Assembly (NCBI GenBank): GCA_025360745.1
Contig: JANYBP010000117.1
Location: 1-48,983, forward strand
Length of the DNA stretch: 48,983 bases
Direction of reading: 5' to 3'
Source of the DNA: a bacterium
GTDB lineage: Bacteria; Verrucomicrobiota; Kiritimatiellia; CAIKKV01; CAIYGI01
Shown here: positions 24,218 through 32,850 of the stretch, in pieces
Position numbering within the stretch: the stretch's first letter is position 1
Layout: the number at the start of each line of letters is the position of its first letter
Translations under genes and position numbers: made by a program
Notes under the pieces: generated by a model
The model's database searches: none
What the model was told of the DNA's origin: nothing
The model's input: only the letters and a program-made list of their open reading frames with translations

Positions 24218-25152
24218 TCACGCCGCCGATCAAGAGTCAAGGCATTAAAACCAAATTGGTGCCTTGGATTCACGCTTTGGTGCCGACGGTCAAAGGGCGC
24301 TGGATCGAGCCTTTTCTTGGCACAGGCGTCGTTGCGTTCAATTCCGGTTTTCGTGAAGCCTTCCTGAGCGACATCAATCCGCATCCGATCGCTTTCTATC
24401 AAGGGGTGAAAGATCAGGCGATCGCCCCTCGGGGTGTTCGCGAATACCTGGAAAAAGAGGGGGCGCTTTTGGAAAAGGCCCCAGATCGAGGGTATGCTCA
24501 CTTTCGCACCATAAGAGATCGGTTTAACCAATCCCACAAACCGCTGGATTTCCTTTTTCTCTCGCGGGCGGGTTTCAATGGCATGATGCGCTTCAACCGG
24601 AGTGGCGCTTGGAATATTCCTTTTTGCAAGAAACCAGGAAGATTTGGGCGCTCGTACATCACGAAAATTGTGAATCAGGTTCACGACATCGCTTGTCTAA
24701 TCCAACCCGCGTGGACGTTTACGGTCACGGATTTCGAGAAGACCATCCTACAGGCGACCAAAGATGACATCATCTATTGCGACCCGCCCTATATCGGCCG
24801 ATATGTCGATTACTACAGCGGATGGACTGAAGAAGACGAACGGAGATTGTTTAGTCTGCTCTCAGCGACTCCGGCACGTTTCATTCTCTCGACGTGGCAC
24901 CATAACGATTACCGGGCAAATCCGTTTATCGCGACTCACTGGAACAAGTTTAATCTGGTTACAAGGGATCATTTCTACCACTCCGGTGGGAAACTGGAAA
25001 ATCGCAGATCGGTCGTGGAGGCGCTCGTTTTCAATTTCCCCGCGAACATTCGCAAGCACAATCACGAAATGGAACCGAAACCCGAGCAAATGATACTTTT
25101 GGAAAAAAGGGCGGAGTATATCACCCGGCAAGTAAATCAAGCGCGTGAGTAA
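24208..25152 (+). CDS. M.EcoRV-like adenine-N6 DNA methyltransferase
   Basis: A 314-residue Dam-family alpha methyltransferase. Segments closely matching my recollection of M.EcoRV are PPIKSQGIKTKLVP at the N-terminus, EPFLGTGVVAFN (SAM motif I, 34-45), DFLFLSRAGFNGMMRFN, PFCKKPGRFG, YITKIVNQV, catalytic motif IV CDPPYIGRYVDY (DPPY 192-195) and STWHHNDYR. It should methylate adenine in GATATC and protect against the adjacent EcoRV-like endonuclease. AGAGGGA precedes the ATG, which lies within the last codons of the endonuclease gene. Because the frameshift lies upstream in the endonuclease, this gene may survive as an orphan methylase. Codon use is visibly less GC-rich than the neighbours, consistent with horizontal acquisition. 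Confidence 0.95.
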   Translation: MRVITPPIKSQGIKTKLVPWIHALVPTVKGRWIEPFLGTGVVAFNSGFREAFLSDINPHPIAFYQGVKDQAIAPRGVREYLEKEGALLEKAPDRGYAHFRTIRDRFNQSHKPLDFLFLSRAGFNGMMRFNRSGAWNIPFCKKPGRFGRSYITKIVNQVHDIACLIQPAWTFTVTDFEKTILQATKDDIIYCDPPYIGRYVDYYSGWTEEDERRLFSLLSATPARFILSTWHHNDYRANPFIATHWNKFNLVTRDHFYHSGGKLENRRSVVEALVFNFPANIRKHNHEMEPKPEQMILLEKRAEYITRQVNQARE

Positions 25153-25333
25153 GGCGCTCTGGGGGATGTGAAGGTCGTGATTGTCAATCTATGCGGCCCG
25201 GAAAGCAAAACGTACTTCACGAACCGAAAGAACGCGCAACGGTTAACGTTCAACTATTAAACGAGCCGGGTGTTGACCGTTGAGCGTTTGTTCCATCCGC
25301 CAGCAGAGACCGGTAACGTGCCTGCACCCCGCG

Positions 25334-25365
25334 CCCTGAACCCTGAACCCTGAACCCTGAACCCT
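25334..25365 (+). repeat. Tandem 7-bp repeat (CCCTGAA), four and a half units
   Basis: Four exact CCCTGAA units followed by CCCT in the 225-bp gap between the methyltransferase and the macB permease gene. Upstream, at about 25238-25285, a degenerate series with TTAAC/GTTCAAC and GTTGACC/GTTGAGC also keeps a 7-bp rhythm. Nothing coding is seen in this gap. Confidence 0.88.
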
Positions 25366-25377
25366 TCCCCCCCTTCC

Positions 25378-26601
25378 TCACTCGTGCCTCAGGCAGTCGA
25401 TGGGATTCAGGCGGGCGGCGCGCCAGGCGGGATAGAAGCCGAAAAAAACACCGATTGCCGAGGAAAAGAAAAGCGCCAGTCCGATTGACTGCACGGAGAC
25501 AAGCACTGGCCAGTGGTTGACGCGCGAAACCACGTTCGCCGCGAGGGCGCCCAGGCCGGCGCCGATCAAACCGCCGAGCAGGGAGAGCGTCAGCGCCTCC
25601 ACCAGGAACTGTAACATGATGTCGTTCTGCCGCGCGCCGACGGCCATGCGGATGCCGATTTCGCGGGTGCGTTCGGTCACCGACACCAGCATGATGTTCA
25701 TGATGCCGATGCCGCCCACGAGCAACGAAATCGAGGCGATCACGCTCAACAGCAATGTCATGAGCGAAGACACCGAGGTGATCGTCTTGGCGATCTCGGC
25801 CATGTCGGTGATGGTGAAATCGTCGTCGGAGCCTTCCTGGATGCGGTGGCTCTGGCGCAGGATGGCGCCGATCGTGCGTGTGGCGGTCGCGATGTCCTCC
25901 GCGGACGCGACCGATACCAGCAGGTTGTTGACGTTTGAAAAGGGCGAACGCTGCAAGACCCGGCGCACGGTGGTCCAAGGCATGACAATCGTATCGTCCT
26001 GATCCTGTCCCCAGGCGGCGGTGCCTTTGGGTTCCAGAACGCCGATTACGCGGAAGGGAATGTTGCGGATACGGATCGATTGGCCGACGGGATTTTCGTC
26101 CAGGAAGAGTTGCGTCACGAGCGTGGCTCCGACCAGGCAGACCCGCGCGCCTGTTCGCACGTCCGCCTCGGTGAAATAGTCGCCGGACGAGACGTTCCAG
26201 TTGCGCACACGGCTGAAGGCGGGAGTGACGCCCTGGATGCTGGTGGACCAGTTGTTGTTGCCGTATACCACCTGATTGCCGGTGCGTATCATTGGCGACA
26301 ACGCCACGATGTTGGGACACTCCCGCGCGATGGTCTCGCCGTCGGCCACGGTCAGTGATTGTTGACCTCCTGACCCCGAACGTACACCGCTATTGTTCAT
26401 GCTGCCGGGAAAGATCAGCAGCAGGTTGCTGCCCATGGAGCCGATTTGCGACTGGATCATGACGGCGGCGCCCTGGCCGACCGAGAGCACGGCGATCACG
26501 GCGGCGGTGCCGATGATGATGCCGAGCGAGGTCAGCGCCGAACGCACGCGATTGCGGCGCAGGGCCCGGAACGCGACCTTGATGGTGGGGCCGATGTTCA
26601 T
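25378..26601 (-). CDS. MacB-like ABC efflux permease
   Basis: A 407-residue permease: a first transmembrane helix (SLGIIIGTAAVIAVLSVGQGA, about 26-45), a MacB periplasmic core domain (about 50-270, with LLIFPGSMNNSGV and ARVCLVGATLVTQLF) and three C-terminal helices of the FtsX domain with GGIGIMNIMLVSVTERTREIG. With the ATPase gene upstream (4-bp overlap) it forms a split MacB like YknZ/YknY. It exports macrolides, peptides or other amphiphiles through the MacA-TolC conduit encoded in the same operon. It is the last gene of the marR-tolC-macA series. Confidence 0.94.
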   Translation of the reverse strand: MNIGPTIKVAFRALRRNRVRSALTSLGIIIGTAAVIAVLSVGQGAAVMIQSQIGSMGSNLLLIFPGSMNNSGVRSGSGGQQSLTVADGETIARECPNIVALSPMIRTGNQVVYGNNNWSTSIQGVTPAFSRVRNWNVSSGDYFTEADVRTGARVCLVGATLVTQLFLDENPVGQSIRIRNIPFRVIGVLEPKGTAAWGQDQDDTIVMPWTTVRRVLQRSPFSNVNNLLVSVASAEDIATATRTIGAILRQSHRIQEGSDDDFTITDMAEIAKTITSVSSLMTLLLSVIASISLLVGGIGIMNIMLVSVTERTREIGIRMAVGARQNDIMLQFLVEALTLSLLGGLIGAGLGALAANVVSRVNHWPVLVSVQSIGLALFFSSAIGVFFGFYPAWRAARLNPIDCLRHE

Positions 26602-27263
26602 ATAAAGCGTCCGTCGCGCATCTGCAGCGTGCGGCGGGCGAAGGCCGCCACATCGGTCTCGTGGGTTACCATGATGATCGTCAATCCCTGGGCGTTGACC
26701 TCCTGGAAGAGCTTCATGATCTCGTTGCTGGAACGGCTGTCCAGATTGCCGGTGGGTTCGTCGGCCAGAATCACCGCCGGGTCGTTAACCAGCGCGCGGG
26801 CGATGGCGACGCGTTGCTGCTGTCCGCCCGAGAGCTGGCCGGGGAAATGATGCACGCGCGAGCCAAGTTCCATGCGTTCCAGCATGGCCAGCGCCTTGCG
26901 GTGACGGGCCGCATGGCCGATTGGATTGCCATAGAGCAGGGGCAGTTCCACATTTTCCAGCGCCGAGGTGCGCGACAGCAGGTTGAAATTCTGAAAAATG
27001 AAGCCCAGTTTGCGGCTGCGCACGTTGGCCAGTTGATCGGGGCCCATGCCGCTGACCTCGATGCCGTCCAGCCGGTAGGAGCCGGAACTTGGGCGGTCGA
27101 GACAGCCAAGAATGTTGAGCAGTGTGCTTTTGCCAGATCCCGAGGCGCCCATGATGGCCACAAAATCGCCGCGTGCGACACCCAGCGAGACATCGTCCAG
27201 CGCGGTGACGTCCACCTCGCCGACACGATAGACCTTGCGAATCTGCTGGATGTCGATGACCAT
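26598..27263 (-). CDS. MacB/LolD-like ABC efflux ATPase
   Basis: A 221-residue ATPase: Walker A GASGSGKSTLLNILG, signature LSGGQQQRVAIARAL, Walker B VILADEPTGNLDS and H-loop MVTHETD. These match the MacB/LolD/FtsE subfamily that powers mechanotransmission permeases. The start is ATG 27263, 13 bp after macA; the stop overlaps the permease start. In E. coli MacB this domain is fused to the permease. Confidence 0.95.
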   Translation of the reverse strand: MVIDIQQIRKVYRVGEVDVTALDDVSLGVARGDFVAIMGASGSGKSTLLNILGCLDRPSSGSYRLDGIEVSGMGPDQLANVRSRKLGFIFQNFNLLSRTSALENVELPLLYGNPIGHAARHRKALAMLERMELGSRVHHFPGQLSGGQQQRVAIARALVNDPAVILADEPTGNLDSRSSNEIMKLFQEVNAQGLTIIMVTHETDVAAFARRTLQMRDGRFI

Positions 27264-27276
27264 ACTGACCTGCGTG

Positions 27277-28503
27277 CTAGCGGTAGCGGCGCGGCGATTG
27301 CGGCATGAACGGATTGACCGTTTTTGCAGCCTCAGTGCCGGGCTTGGCGATGGCTGTCAGCACGGTGTCAGATTCGCCCAGAGGCGAAGGTTCCAGAATC
27401 TCGGTCAATGCGCCGTCGGTTATACCGATGCGGACGACGACGGAAGTCGGCGCGACGTTCGGATCGGGTTGGATCCAGACGCGCGGGCCGCGTCCGCGCG
27501 GGCGGACGCGGGAGGTCGAAGCGTTGGCGCTCTCGGGTGTTTTGGACGATGCGACTTCGGGACTGAAGCGCAAGGCCGCGTTGGGAACGGTCAGGCAATT
27601 CGTGCGGGCCGCGACTTCGAAGTCAACATTGGCCGTCATGCCGGGAAACAATTTCAGTTGCGGATTTCCGGCATGCAGGATCACCGGGTAGGTGACCACA
27701 TTCTGGAGCGAGGCGGGGGAAAGCCGGATTTGATGCACCACACCGGTGAAGGTTTCCTCGAAGGCGTCGACCCGGAAGCGGGCCGACTTGCCGGGAATGA
27801 TGTCGGCGATATCGGCTTCCGGGACGCTGGTTTCGATTTGCATGGTGTTCAAGTCCGTCGCGATCGAGAAAAGGGTCTGGGCGGACATGCTGGCGACCAC
27901 GGTTTGTCCTTCGTTGACGCTGCGGTCGAGCACGACGCCTTCCACGGGCGAGCGGATGGTGGTGTAGTCGAGATTGGTTTTGGACGAGCGCAGCGCGGCG
28001 CGGCTTTGCACCAGTCTGGCCTCGGCGAGTTTCACGTCGGCCGCCGCGCCGTCACGGTCGGCGATCGCCGCGTCCAGATCGGATTGCGCCGCCAGTTCGC
28101 GGGCGGCCAGTTTGCGCATACGCGCCAGGTCGGCGTCCGAGCGCGTCAGTTTGGCCTTGGCGGAGTCCACGGACGCCTCGCCCTGCTTGACTGTGGCCTC
28201 GTCCTGTTCGACGCGGGCCTGATAAGTGGCGGGATCGATCTGGGCGACGGTCTGACCGGCCGTAACGTGATCGTTGTAATCCACGAAAAGCTTGGTGATG
28301 GGCCCGCTCACCTGGGTCGCCACCAGCACGAGTTGGAGCGGCTTGACGGTGCCGGAGGCCCGCACGAACTGGGTCAGGTCGGCGCGTTTGACCGCGACGC
28401 CGGTATAGACCGGAGCCGCGGCGGGACGAAACCACCACCAAAGCCCGCCGCCAGCCGCCAGGATCAAAACGCCGGCGGCGATTACACTGTTTCTGTGTTT
28501 CAT
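27277..28503 (-). CDS. macA: MacA-like periplasmic adaptor
   Basis: A 408-residue adaptor: N-terminal anchor (about 8-27, VIAAGVLILAAGGGLWWWF), lipoyl half (VSGPITKLFVDYNDHVTAGQ), alpha-hairpin (about 95-170, rich in A, E, D, Q and K), second lipoyl half (RSPVEGVVLDRSVNEGQTV), beta-barrel and membrane-proximal domain. It connects the MacB-type transporter to the TolC-like protein encoded just upstream. A 44-bp gap separates it from tolC. An extra Ser/Pro/Arg-rich stretch near residue 320-340 is unusual. Confidence 0.94.
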   Translation of the reverse strand: MKHRNSVIAAGVLILAAGGGLWWWFRPAAAPVYTGVAVKRADLTQFVRASGTVKPLQLVLVATQVSGPITKLFVDYNDHVTAGQTVAQIDPATYQARVEQDEATVKQGEASVDSAKAKLTRSDADLARMRKLAARELAAQSDLDAAIADRDGAAADVKLAEARLVQSRAALRSSKTNLDYTTIRSPVEGVVLDRSVNEGQTVVASMSAQTLFSIATDLNTMQIETSVPEADIADIIPGKSARFRVDAFEETFTGVVHQIRLSPASLQNVVTYPVILHAGNPQLKLFPGMTANVDFEVAARTNCLTVPNAALRFSPEVASSKTPESANASTSRVRPRGRGPRVWIQPDPNVAPTSVVVRIGITDGALTEILEPSPLGESDTVLTAIAKPGTEAAKTVNPFMPQSPRRYR

Positions 28504-28546
28504 GGTTTTCCTAAATAACCTTCACGCTTCAGCTTTTACAGTCTTC

Positions 28547-29983
28547 TCATTCCCTGCCCGTCAGTCTTCGCACCAGGGCGTCGCTGGATGCCAGAACATA
28601 ATGATCGCGCGTATGTTGAATTTCCGCCTGCACCAAGGCGACGGTGGCGTCGGTGCGATCCACCGCCGAGGCCGACCCGATGCGATAGCGTTCGTCCACC
28701 AGTTCCAGATTTTCCGCGGCCTTGCGCACCTGTAGAACGTCAATGCGCACACGCTGTTCGGCCGTGGCCTGAGTGGAAAGGGCGGCCGTCAGATCCTGCG
28801 TGAGTTGCTGTTCGCGGTCCGCCACTGTGGAGCGCGCCGCGCGCAGGTCGGTGATGGCGGCCACCACGGCGGTCCGTCGCCGGTCGCCGTCGAAAAGCGG
28901 CAGGTTGAACTGAAGCATGCTGTCCAGACTCCAGAGCAGTGGAAAGTGGTCGCCGCTGAAGACCCCGCCGAGGCTGAAGTTCAGCGAGGGATAAATGTCC
29001 GCCACGGCCGCATCCACACCCGACATCGCGGCCGTTTGGTCGTGGCGCAGCGCCTGTAAATCGGGATTGTCGCGGTAGGCGATGGCCAGACTTCCGGTCA
29101 GCGACCCCGTCGAGGGATCTTGGGCGGTGGGCGGCTGTACGACAAAGCCCGGATCTATAATCAAGCCGAGTCTGCGTATGAGCACGGCGCGGGCGGCCAC
29201 GCAGGCGTTGCTGGCCGAGAGCAATTCCAGCCGGGCATTTTCCAGGTCCACTTCCGCCTTGGTCAGATCGTAGCGCGTGCGGTTGCCGATTTCGACCAGC
29301 ACTTGCGTCTGTTTAAGGTGCTCGTTGAACTGCCGGAGCGCCTCCTGATTGATGCCGACCAGGGCCTGCGCCTGACAGAGATCGTAGAAGGCGGTGGCGG
29401 TCTGCCAGTAGGTATCGTTGGCGGTGGAACGGAAGCGCGCCTGCGCGGCCTGCAGTTGGGCGCGGCGCTGCCGCGACTGGGCGCGCAACTTGCCGAAGTC
29501 ATAGATCGTGTAGTCGGCGTTGACGCCGGCCGAGTAGCCCTCCGCTGAGTCGAAGGAGGAGAGGTCCGCGTGGGAGTTTCCCATGTTGTGCTGGTATCCG
29601 GCCGAGCCATTGGCCGTGGGATACTGCGCGGCGCGGGCGGCAACGACCTGCTGCGAGGCCAGGGTTAGGTTTTGGGAAGCGATCGCGACCTGCGGCGTGG
29701 TCCGCATGGCGATCGAGATCGCCTTATCCAGGGAAAGCACGGTATTCGAATACAGACCCAGTTCGGCCGGTATAGGTGTGCGTTCGCCAAGCGGGGTGCG
29801 CCGCGGATCCTGAGCCTGGCGCGCCTCTTGCACCGTGCTGCAACCGGCCAAACCCAGCGCCAGCAGGCCCGCCAGCAGCGCCAGATTCCGGCGATTGGCT
29901 CGCAAAAACGCGCCGCCGCCGCTTGCGCCGTTATCACGGAATTGCCCGGCCGTGTGCCTGTTATGCTTGCGTCGCTCGAACAT
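28547..29983 (-). CDS. TolC-like outer-membrane efflux lipoprotein
   Basis: A 478-residue outer-membrane factor. The N-terminus has a basic region, a hydrophobic stretch and a lipobox LAGC (Cys48), so the mature protein is probably lipid-anchored, as in NodT/OprM-type channels. Two internally homologous TolC repeats follow (for example LTLASQQVVAARAAQYP and the DLTKAEVDLENARLELL helix). It forms the outer-membrane conduit of the MacAB-like pump. The 27 residues before the hydrophobic core are unusually long and the true start may be further in. It lies 4 bp after marR. Confidence 0.9.
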   Translation of the reverse strand: MFERRKHNRHTAGQFRDNGASGGGAFLRANRRNLALLAGLLALGLAGCSTVQEARQAQDPRRTPLGERTPIPAELGLYSNTVLSLDKAISIAMRTTPQVAIASQNLTLASQQVVAARAAQYPTANGSAGYQHNMGNSHADLSSFDSAEGYSAGVNADYTIYDFGKLRAQSRQRRAQLQAAQARFRSTANDTYWQTATAFYDLCQAQALVGINQEALRQFNEHLKQTQVLVEIGNRTRYDLTKAEVDLENARLELLSASNACVAARAVLIRRLGLIIDPGFVVQPPTAQDPSTGSLTGSLAIAYRDNPDLQALRHDQTAAMSGVDAAVADIYPSLNFSLGGVFSGDHFPLLWSLDSMLQFNLPLFDGDRRRTAVVAAITDLRAARSTVADREQQLTQDLTAALSTQATAEQRVRIDVLQVRKAAENLELVDERYRIGSASAVDRTDATVALVQAEIQHTRDHYVLASSDALVRRLTGRE

Positions 29984-29987
29984 GATC

Positions 29988-30461
29988 CTACCGGCCTTCC
30001 GTCCGCCGGGCGCACGGCGCGACCGGCGACGCGGCGGTCTCGGCGGTCATGCGTTCGAATAATCCCAGCAACTGTGTTTGTTCCTTGAGATTGAGCCGGC
30101 AGAGCATGCGCGCGGCCCGCTCCCGACGCCAGCGGCGCAAGTCGCGGTAAACTCGCATACCCGCCGGAGTCAGCGACACCAGCACGCAGCGCCGGTCATC
30201 CGAGGCCTGGTTGCGGACCGCGATGCTCTGGGATACCAGCCGGTCCACCACGCGCGTCAGGCCGCTCACCAGCAATCCGGTGCCGGCTGAGAGCGAACTC
30301 ATTGTGCAGGGGGAGAATTCGCCCAGGACGCGGATGGTGCGGAAGTCGAGCGGCGTCAAGGTGGTCAGGCGCTTGGGCGGCGACGGCCGGTGGCACATCA
30401 GACGATCCATGAGCCGCATCAGCTCGTCGGTGCGGTTCGTCCGCTCAACGTGTTCGCGCAT
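29988..30461 (-). CDS. MarR-family repressor of the efflux operon
   Basis: A 157-residue MarR protein with a winged helix-turn-helix (LSAGTGLLVSGLTRVVDRLV) and the wing signature SDDRRCVLVSLTPAG. The frame is open to ATG 30515, but ATG 30461 is preferred: a strong promoter (TTGACA, 17 bp, ATACTA) ends just upstream of it, and initiation at 30515 would place that promoter inside the coding sequence. From ATG 30461 the mRNA would be leaderless. It is the first gene of marR-tolC-macA-ATPase-permease and sits next to a perfect inverted repeat, so autorepression relieved by a drug-like ligand is the likely logic. Confidence 0.88.
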   Translation of the reverse strand: MREHVERTNRTDELMRLMDRLMCHRPSPPKRLTTLTPLDFRTIRVLGEFSPCTMSSLSAGTGLLVSGLTRVVDRLVSQSIAVRNQASDDRRCVLVSLTPAGMRVYRDLRRWRRERAARMLCRLNLKEQTQLLGLFERMTAETAASPVAPCARRTEGR

Positions 30462-30466
30462 GCCGC

Positions 30467-30500
30467 GTAGTATTTCACATTGAGAAAGGTTGTCAATGTG
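30467..30500 (-). promoter_or_regulatory. marR promoter with overlapping inverted-repeat operator
   Basis: On the minus strand, TTGACA (30496-30491), a 17-bp spacer and ATACTA (30473-30468; TACTAC at one base more). A perfect dyad CACATTGA-N9-TCAATGTG (30476-30500) covers the -35 box and spacer, the classic position for a MarR repressor. ATG 30461 is 5-7 nt after the -10, implying a leaderless transcript. Confidence 0.75.
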
Positions 30501-30511
30501 CAATTCGTCGG

Positions 30512-32239
30512 TCAATAGCAGGCCGCGCGCAGGACGCCTTCCGCCGCCGCCACCCAGGCGGGATCGAAGCGCCGGCCGTCGAGGCGGATGAATATCCGGC
30601 GGGCCGCGCGGCGTCCCGAGAGCGCGGCCGCGGCATAGCGGTCGAGGAGGTGCGGGGGTGCCGCGCGCAACGCCGCCAGCAGCGCGTCAAGCAGGTCGAG
30701 CGGTTCCTCCCGGCGCGGTTCGAGCACGAATTGCCATAGATTGTCCGGTTCAGCCCGCACGGTGCGGGTGATGAAGGCGGCGATGGCGCGGCGCTGCGCG
30801 AACAAATCCGCGCCGCGCAGGCGGACGGCGCGGCGCGCCGTGCGGCCCGGGCAGAGAGCTGGCAGTCCCGCGGCCAGGTCAAGGATCACCTCTTCCTGAA
30901 AGATGTCGGGCAGCCGGCGGCCGACGAAACGCGTGGCGGTGGCGTCGGAACGCAGCCGCGGATTGACGGCCAGCGCGGCTTCGACGGCGCGCAGATCGTC
31001 TTCCGTCATGGCGGTGGTGCCGCGCACGCCATAGGGCGGGAGCGGATCGGCGGTAATTCCCCAGCGTTTGCGCTCGCGACGCAAGGTCGTGCCTGGCAGC
31101 AAGAGGGTTTGCATGCACTGCACGTTAACCCGGCGCAGCGGCGCGGCCCACTTCAGGTCGCTCAGCGCGTCCCGGCGGCGCTGTCGCGGCAGGGCATACA
31201 TCAGGTCTAGCGTGACGCGCATTCCCTGACGCGTCAGCAGGCGCAGGCCGTTTTCGATCCGGGCGGGAGTTCCGGCGCGGCGCACGGCTTTCAGGACGGC
31301 GGGCCGCCGGCATTGCAGTCCGACCTCAAGCTCGCTGAAGTGCGCGCGTTTCAGCAGCGCGGCCTGTTCCGCGGTCAGACGATCGGCCAGTATTTCCGCG
31401 AAAAACGCGACCGCCCCGTCGGCATTGAGCCTGGCCAGGGCCAGCAGCAGTTCCGTGAAGCGCGGATGGGCGTTGAACATGGGATCGATGAAGCGAATTT
31501 CCCGCGCCCCGCGGGCGCGCAAAATCCTCACGCGTTCGAGAACCGCCTCCACCGGCAGCAGGCTCATGCCCGCGCGCAGGTGATGGTAACGGCAATACGC
31601 GCAGCTCAGCGGACATCCGCGTGAAGTTTCCAAATAGGCCATGCCGTGGCTGTCGGGACGCCAGACCGGCGCGCGGGGTGGGGGCAGCGCTTCGAAAAGG
31701 TCCGGCGGCGGCGGCGGCGTGCCGCCCCAAACATAGCCTCCGGCGGGCAGACGCCACGCCACGGTGGTGAAATCCGGACGCGGTCCCGCGCCGCGCAAGG
31801 CGCGCAGGATGGCGGGGAAGACCGCTTCGCCCTCGCCCGCGACCGCCGCATCGGCCAGGCCTTCGCGGAAAAGGAAGGGATGCGCCCGGGCCACCTCCGG
31901 GCCGCCGACAACGATTTTGACCGCGGGCGCCCGGCGGCGCACGGCGCGCAAAACGCGCAGCGTGCGTTCCACGTTCCAGAGGTAGAGCGTGGCGGCGATG
32001 ACCGCCGGTTGACGGTTTAGCAGGCGGCCGGTCAAGTGCGCGTTGTCGAGCAGTTCATCGGTGGCGGACAGACGAGCCGGCCGATACCAGCGCGTTTCGC
32101 CGGCACGCGTCGCGGCATGCGCCAGATAGGCCGCCGCCAGCGGCATATTCTCATGGGCCGCGGCGACATCGTTGTCAAGTTGCGGCAATTGAATGAAAAG
32201 CAGCGGCGATTTCCTGTGGCAGATGTGCATGACCTTCAT
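30512..32239 (-). CDS. Cobalamin-binding-domain radical SAM enzyme
   Basis: A 575-residue protein with an N-terminal B12-binding-like domain (about 10-150, IVVGGPEVARAHPFLF and GEGEAVFPAIL) and a radical SAM domain with CPLSCAYC (Cys209, Cys213, Cys216). The C-terminal ~150 residues contain a DUF4080-like region rich in Arg and Ala. The classical DxHxxG cobalamin motif is not obvious, so cobalamin may not bind by the usual His. Members of this class catalyse methylations, cyclisations or ring contractions in secondary metabolism; no substrate can be named. It stands alone, ending 50 bp before marR and diverging from fmdB. ATG 32239 was chosen; ATG 32230 is also possible. Confidence 0.82.
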   Translation of the reverse strand: MKVMHICHRKSPLLFIQLPQLDNDVAAAHENMPLAAAYLAHAATRAGETRWYRPARLSATDELLDNAHLTGRLLNRQPAVIAATLYLWNVERTLRVLRAVRRRAPAVKIVVGGPEVARAHPFLFREGLADAAVAGEGEAVFPAILRALRGAGPRPDFTTVAWRLPAGGYVWGGTPPPPPDLFEALPPPRAPVWRPDSHGMAYLETSRGCPLSCAYCRYHHLRAGMSLLPVEAVLERVRILRARGAREIRFIDPMFNAHPRFTELLLALARLNADGAVAFFAEILADRLTAEQAALLKRAHFSELEVGLQCRRPAVLKAVRRAGTPARIENGLRLLTRQGMRVTLDLMYALPRQRRRDALSDLKWAAPLRRVNVQCMQTLLLPGTTLRRERKRWGITADPLPPYGVRGTTAMTEDDLRAVEAALAVNPRLRSDATATRFVGRRLPDIFQEEVILDLAAGLPALCPGRTARRAVRLRGADLFAQRRAIAAFITRTVRAEPDNLWQFVLEPRREEPLDLLDALLAALRAAPPHLLDRYAAAALSGRRAARRIFIRLDGRRFDPAWVAAAEGVLRAACY

Positions 32240-32350
32240 ATGAGCCTAAGGGCGCGGAGTGGTTCGAATCAAGATCGAAAGTTGGCCTTGCGATGTATGG
32301 ACATGCCGACAATATTTCAAAAGCGATTATGCTGTGACTCGTGGTCGGAC

Positions 32351-32379
32351 TTGACAGCGGAGTGCTCCGCGCCTAGGCT
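32351..32379 (+). promoter_or_regulatory. Promoter of fmdB gene with a palindromic spacer
   Basis: TTGACA (32351-32356), 17-bp spacer, TAGGCT (32374-32379). The spacer contains a perfect palindrome GCGGAGTGCTCCGC (32357-32370), a possible operator placed to block polymerase. Confidence 0.5.
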
Positions 32380-32423
32380 GGCAACGGTTTGCATTACAGT
32401 GGAAGAGAGTGGGTGAATGGACT

Positions 32424-32810
32424 ATGCCAACGTACGAATACGAATGTCGGAAGTGCAAGCAGGTGTTTGAAAAATTTCAGACCATGACGGCGGAGCCGCT
32501 GAAGTATTGTCCGAAGTGCCATGGTCGCGTGAAGCGTTTGCTGGGGACAGGCGCAGGCTTTATTTTCAAGGGCAGCGGTTTCTACGTCACGGATTATCGC
32601 AGTTCGAACTATCGCAGCGGGGCGAAGTCGGATGCTCCCGGCGCGACGAAAACGGACAGTTCCGAGAAAACCAAAACTGAAAATGCTGACAAGGCGAAAC
32701 CTGAAAATGCCGATAAAGCGAAATCTGGCGCCGCCGACAAGGTGAAATCCGAAAGCGCGGGCAAAACGAAGACCGACGGCGCCGGAAAGACGAAATCTGG
32801 CGGTTCCTGA
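32424..32810 (+). CDS. FmdB-family zinc-ribbon protein with a charged low-complexity tail
   Basis: A 128-residue protein. Residues 1-45 are the FmdB/putative regulatory zinc ribbon (MPTYEYEC, Cys8/Cys11 and Cys29/Cys32, then a GSGFYVTDYR segment). The last ~60 residues are made of imperfect eight-residue units of the type ENADKAKP / SAGKTKTD, disordered and rich in Lys, Asp, Thr, Ala and Gly. FmdB proteins have been proposed as regulators, without firm proof. ATG 32424 was chosen over GTG 32409 because the family begins MPxYEYxC. The stop codon begins a heptamer array. Confidence 0.88.
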   Translation: MPTYEYECRKCKQVFEKFQTMTAEPLKYCPKCHGRVKRLLGTGAGFIFKGSGFYVTDYRSSNYRSGAKSDAPGATKTDSSEKTKTENADKAKPENADKAKSGAADKVKSESAGKTKTDGAGKTKSGGS

Positions 32811-32829
32811 ACACCGAACACTGAACACT
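32807..32829 (+). repeat. Tandem 7-bp repeat (CYGAACA), three units
   Basis: CTGAACA, CCGAACA, CTGAACA overlapping the fmdB stop codon, 12 kb from a nearly identical array at 20678-20700. Confidence 0.85.
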
Positions 32830-32850
32830 CCGCGATGATGGGACGTGTCT

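Noticed and set aside
20516..25365. Tandem heptamers considered as a CRISPR array
   Set aside because: Units are 7 bp with no unique spacers and no cas genes nearby.
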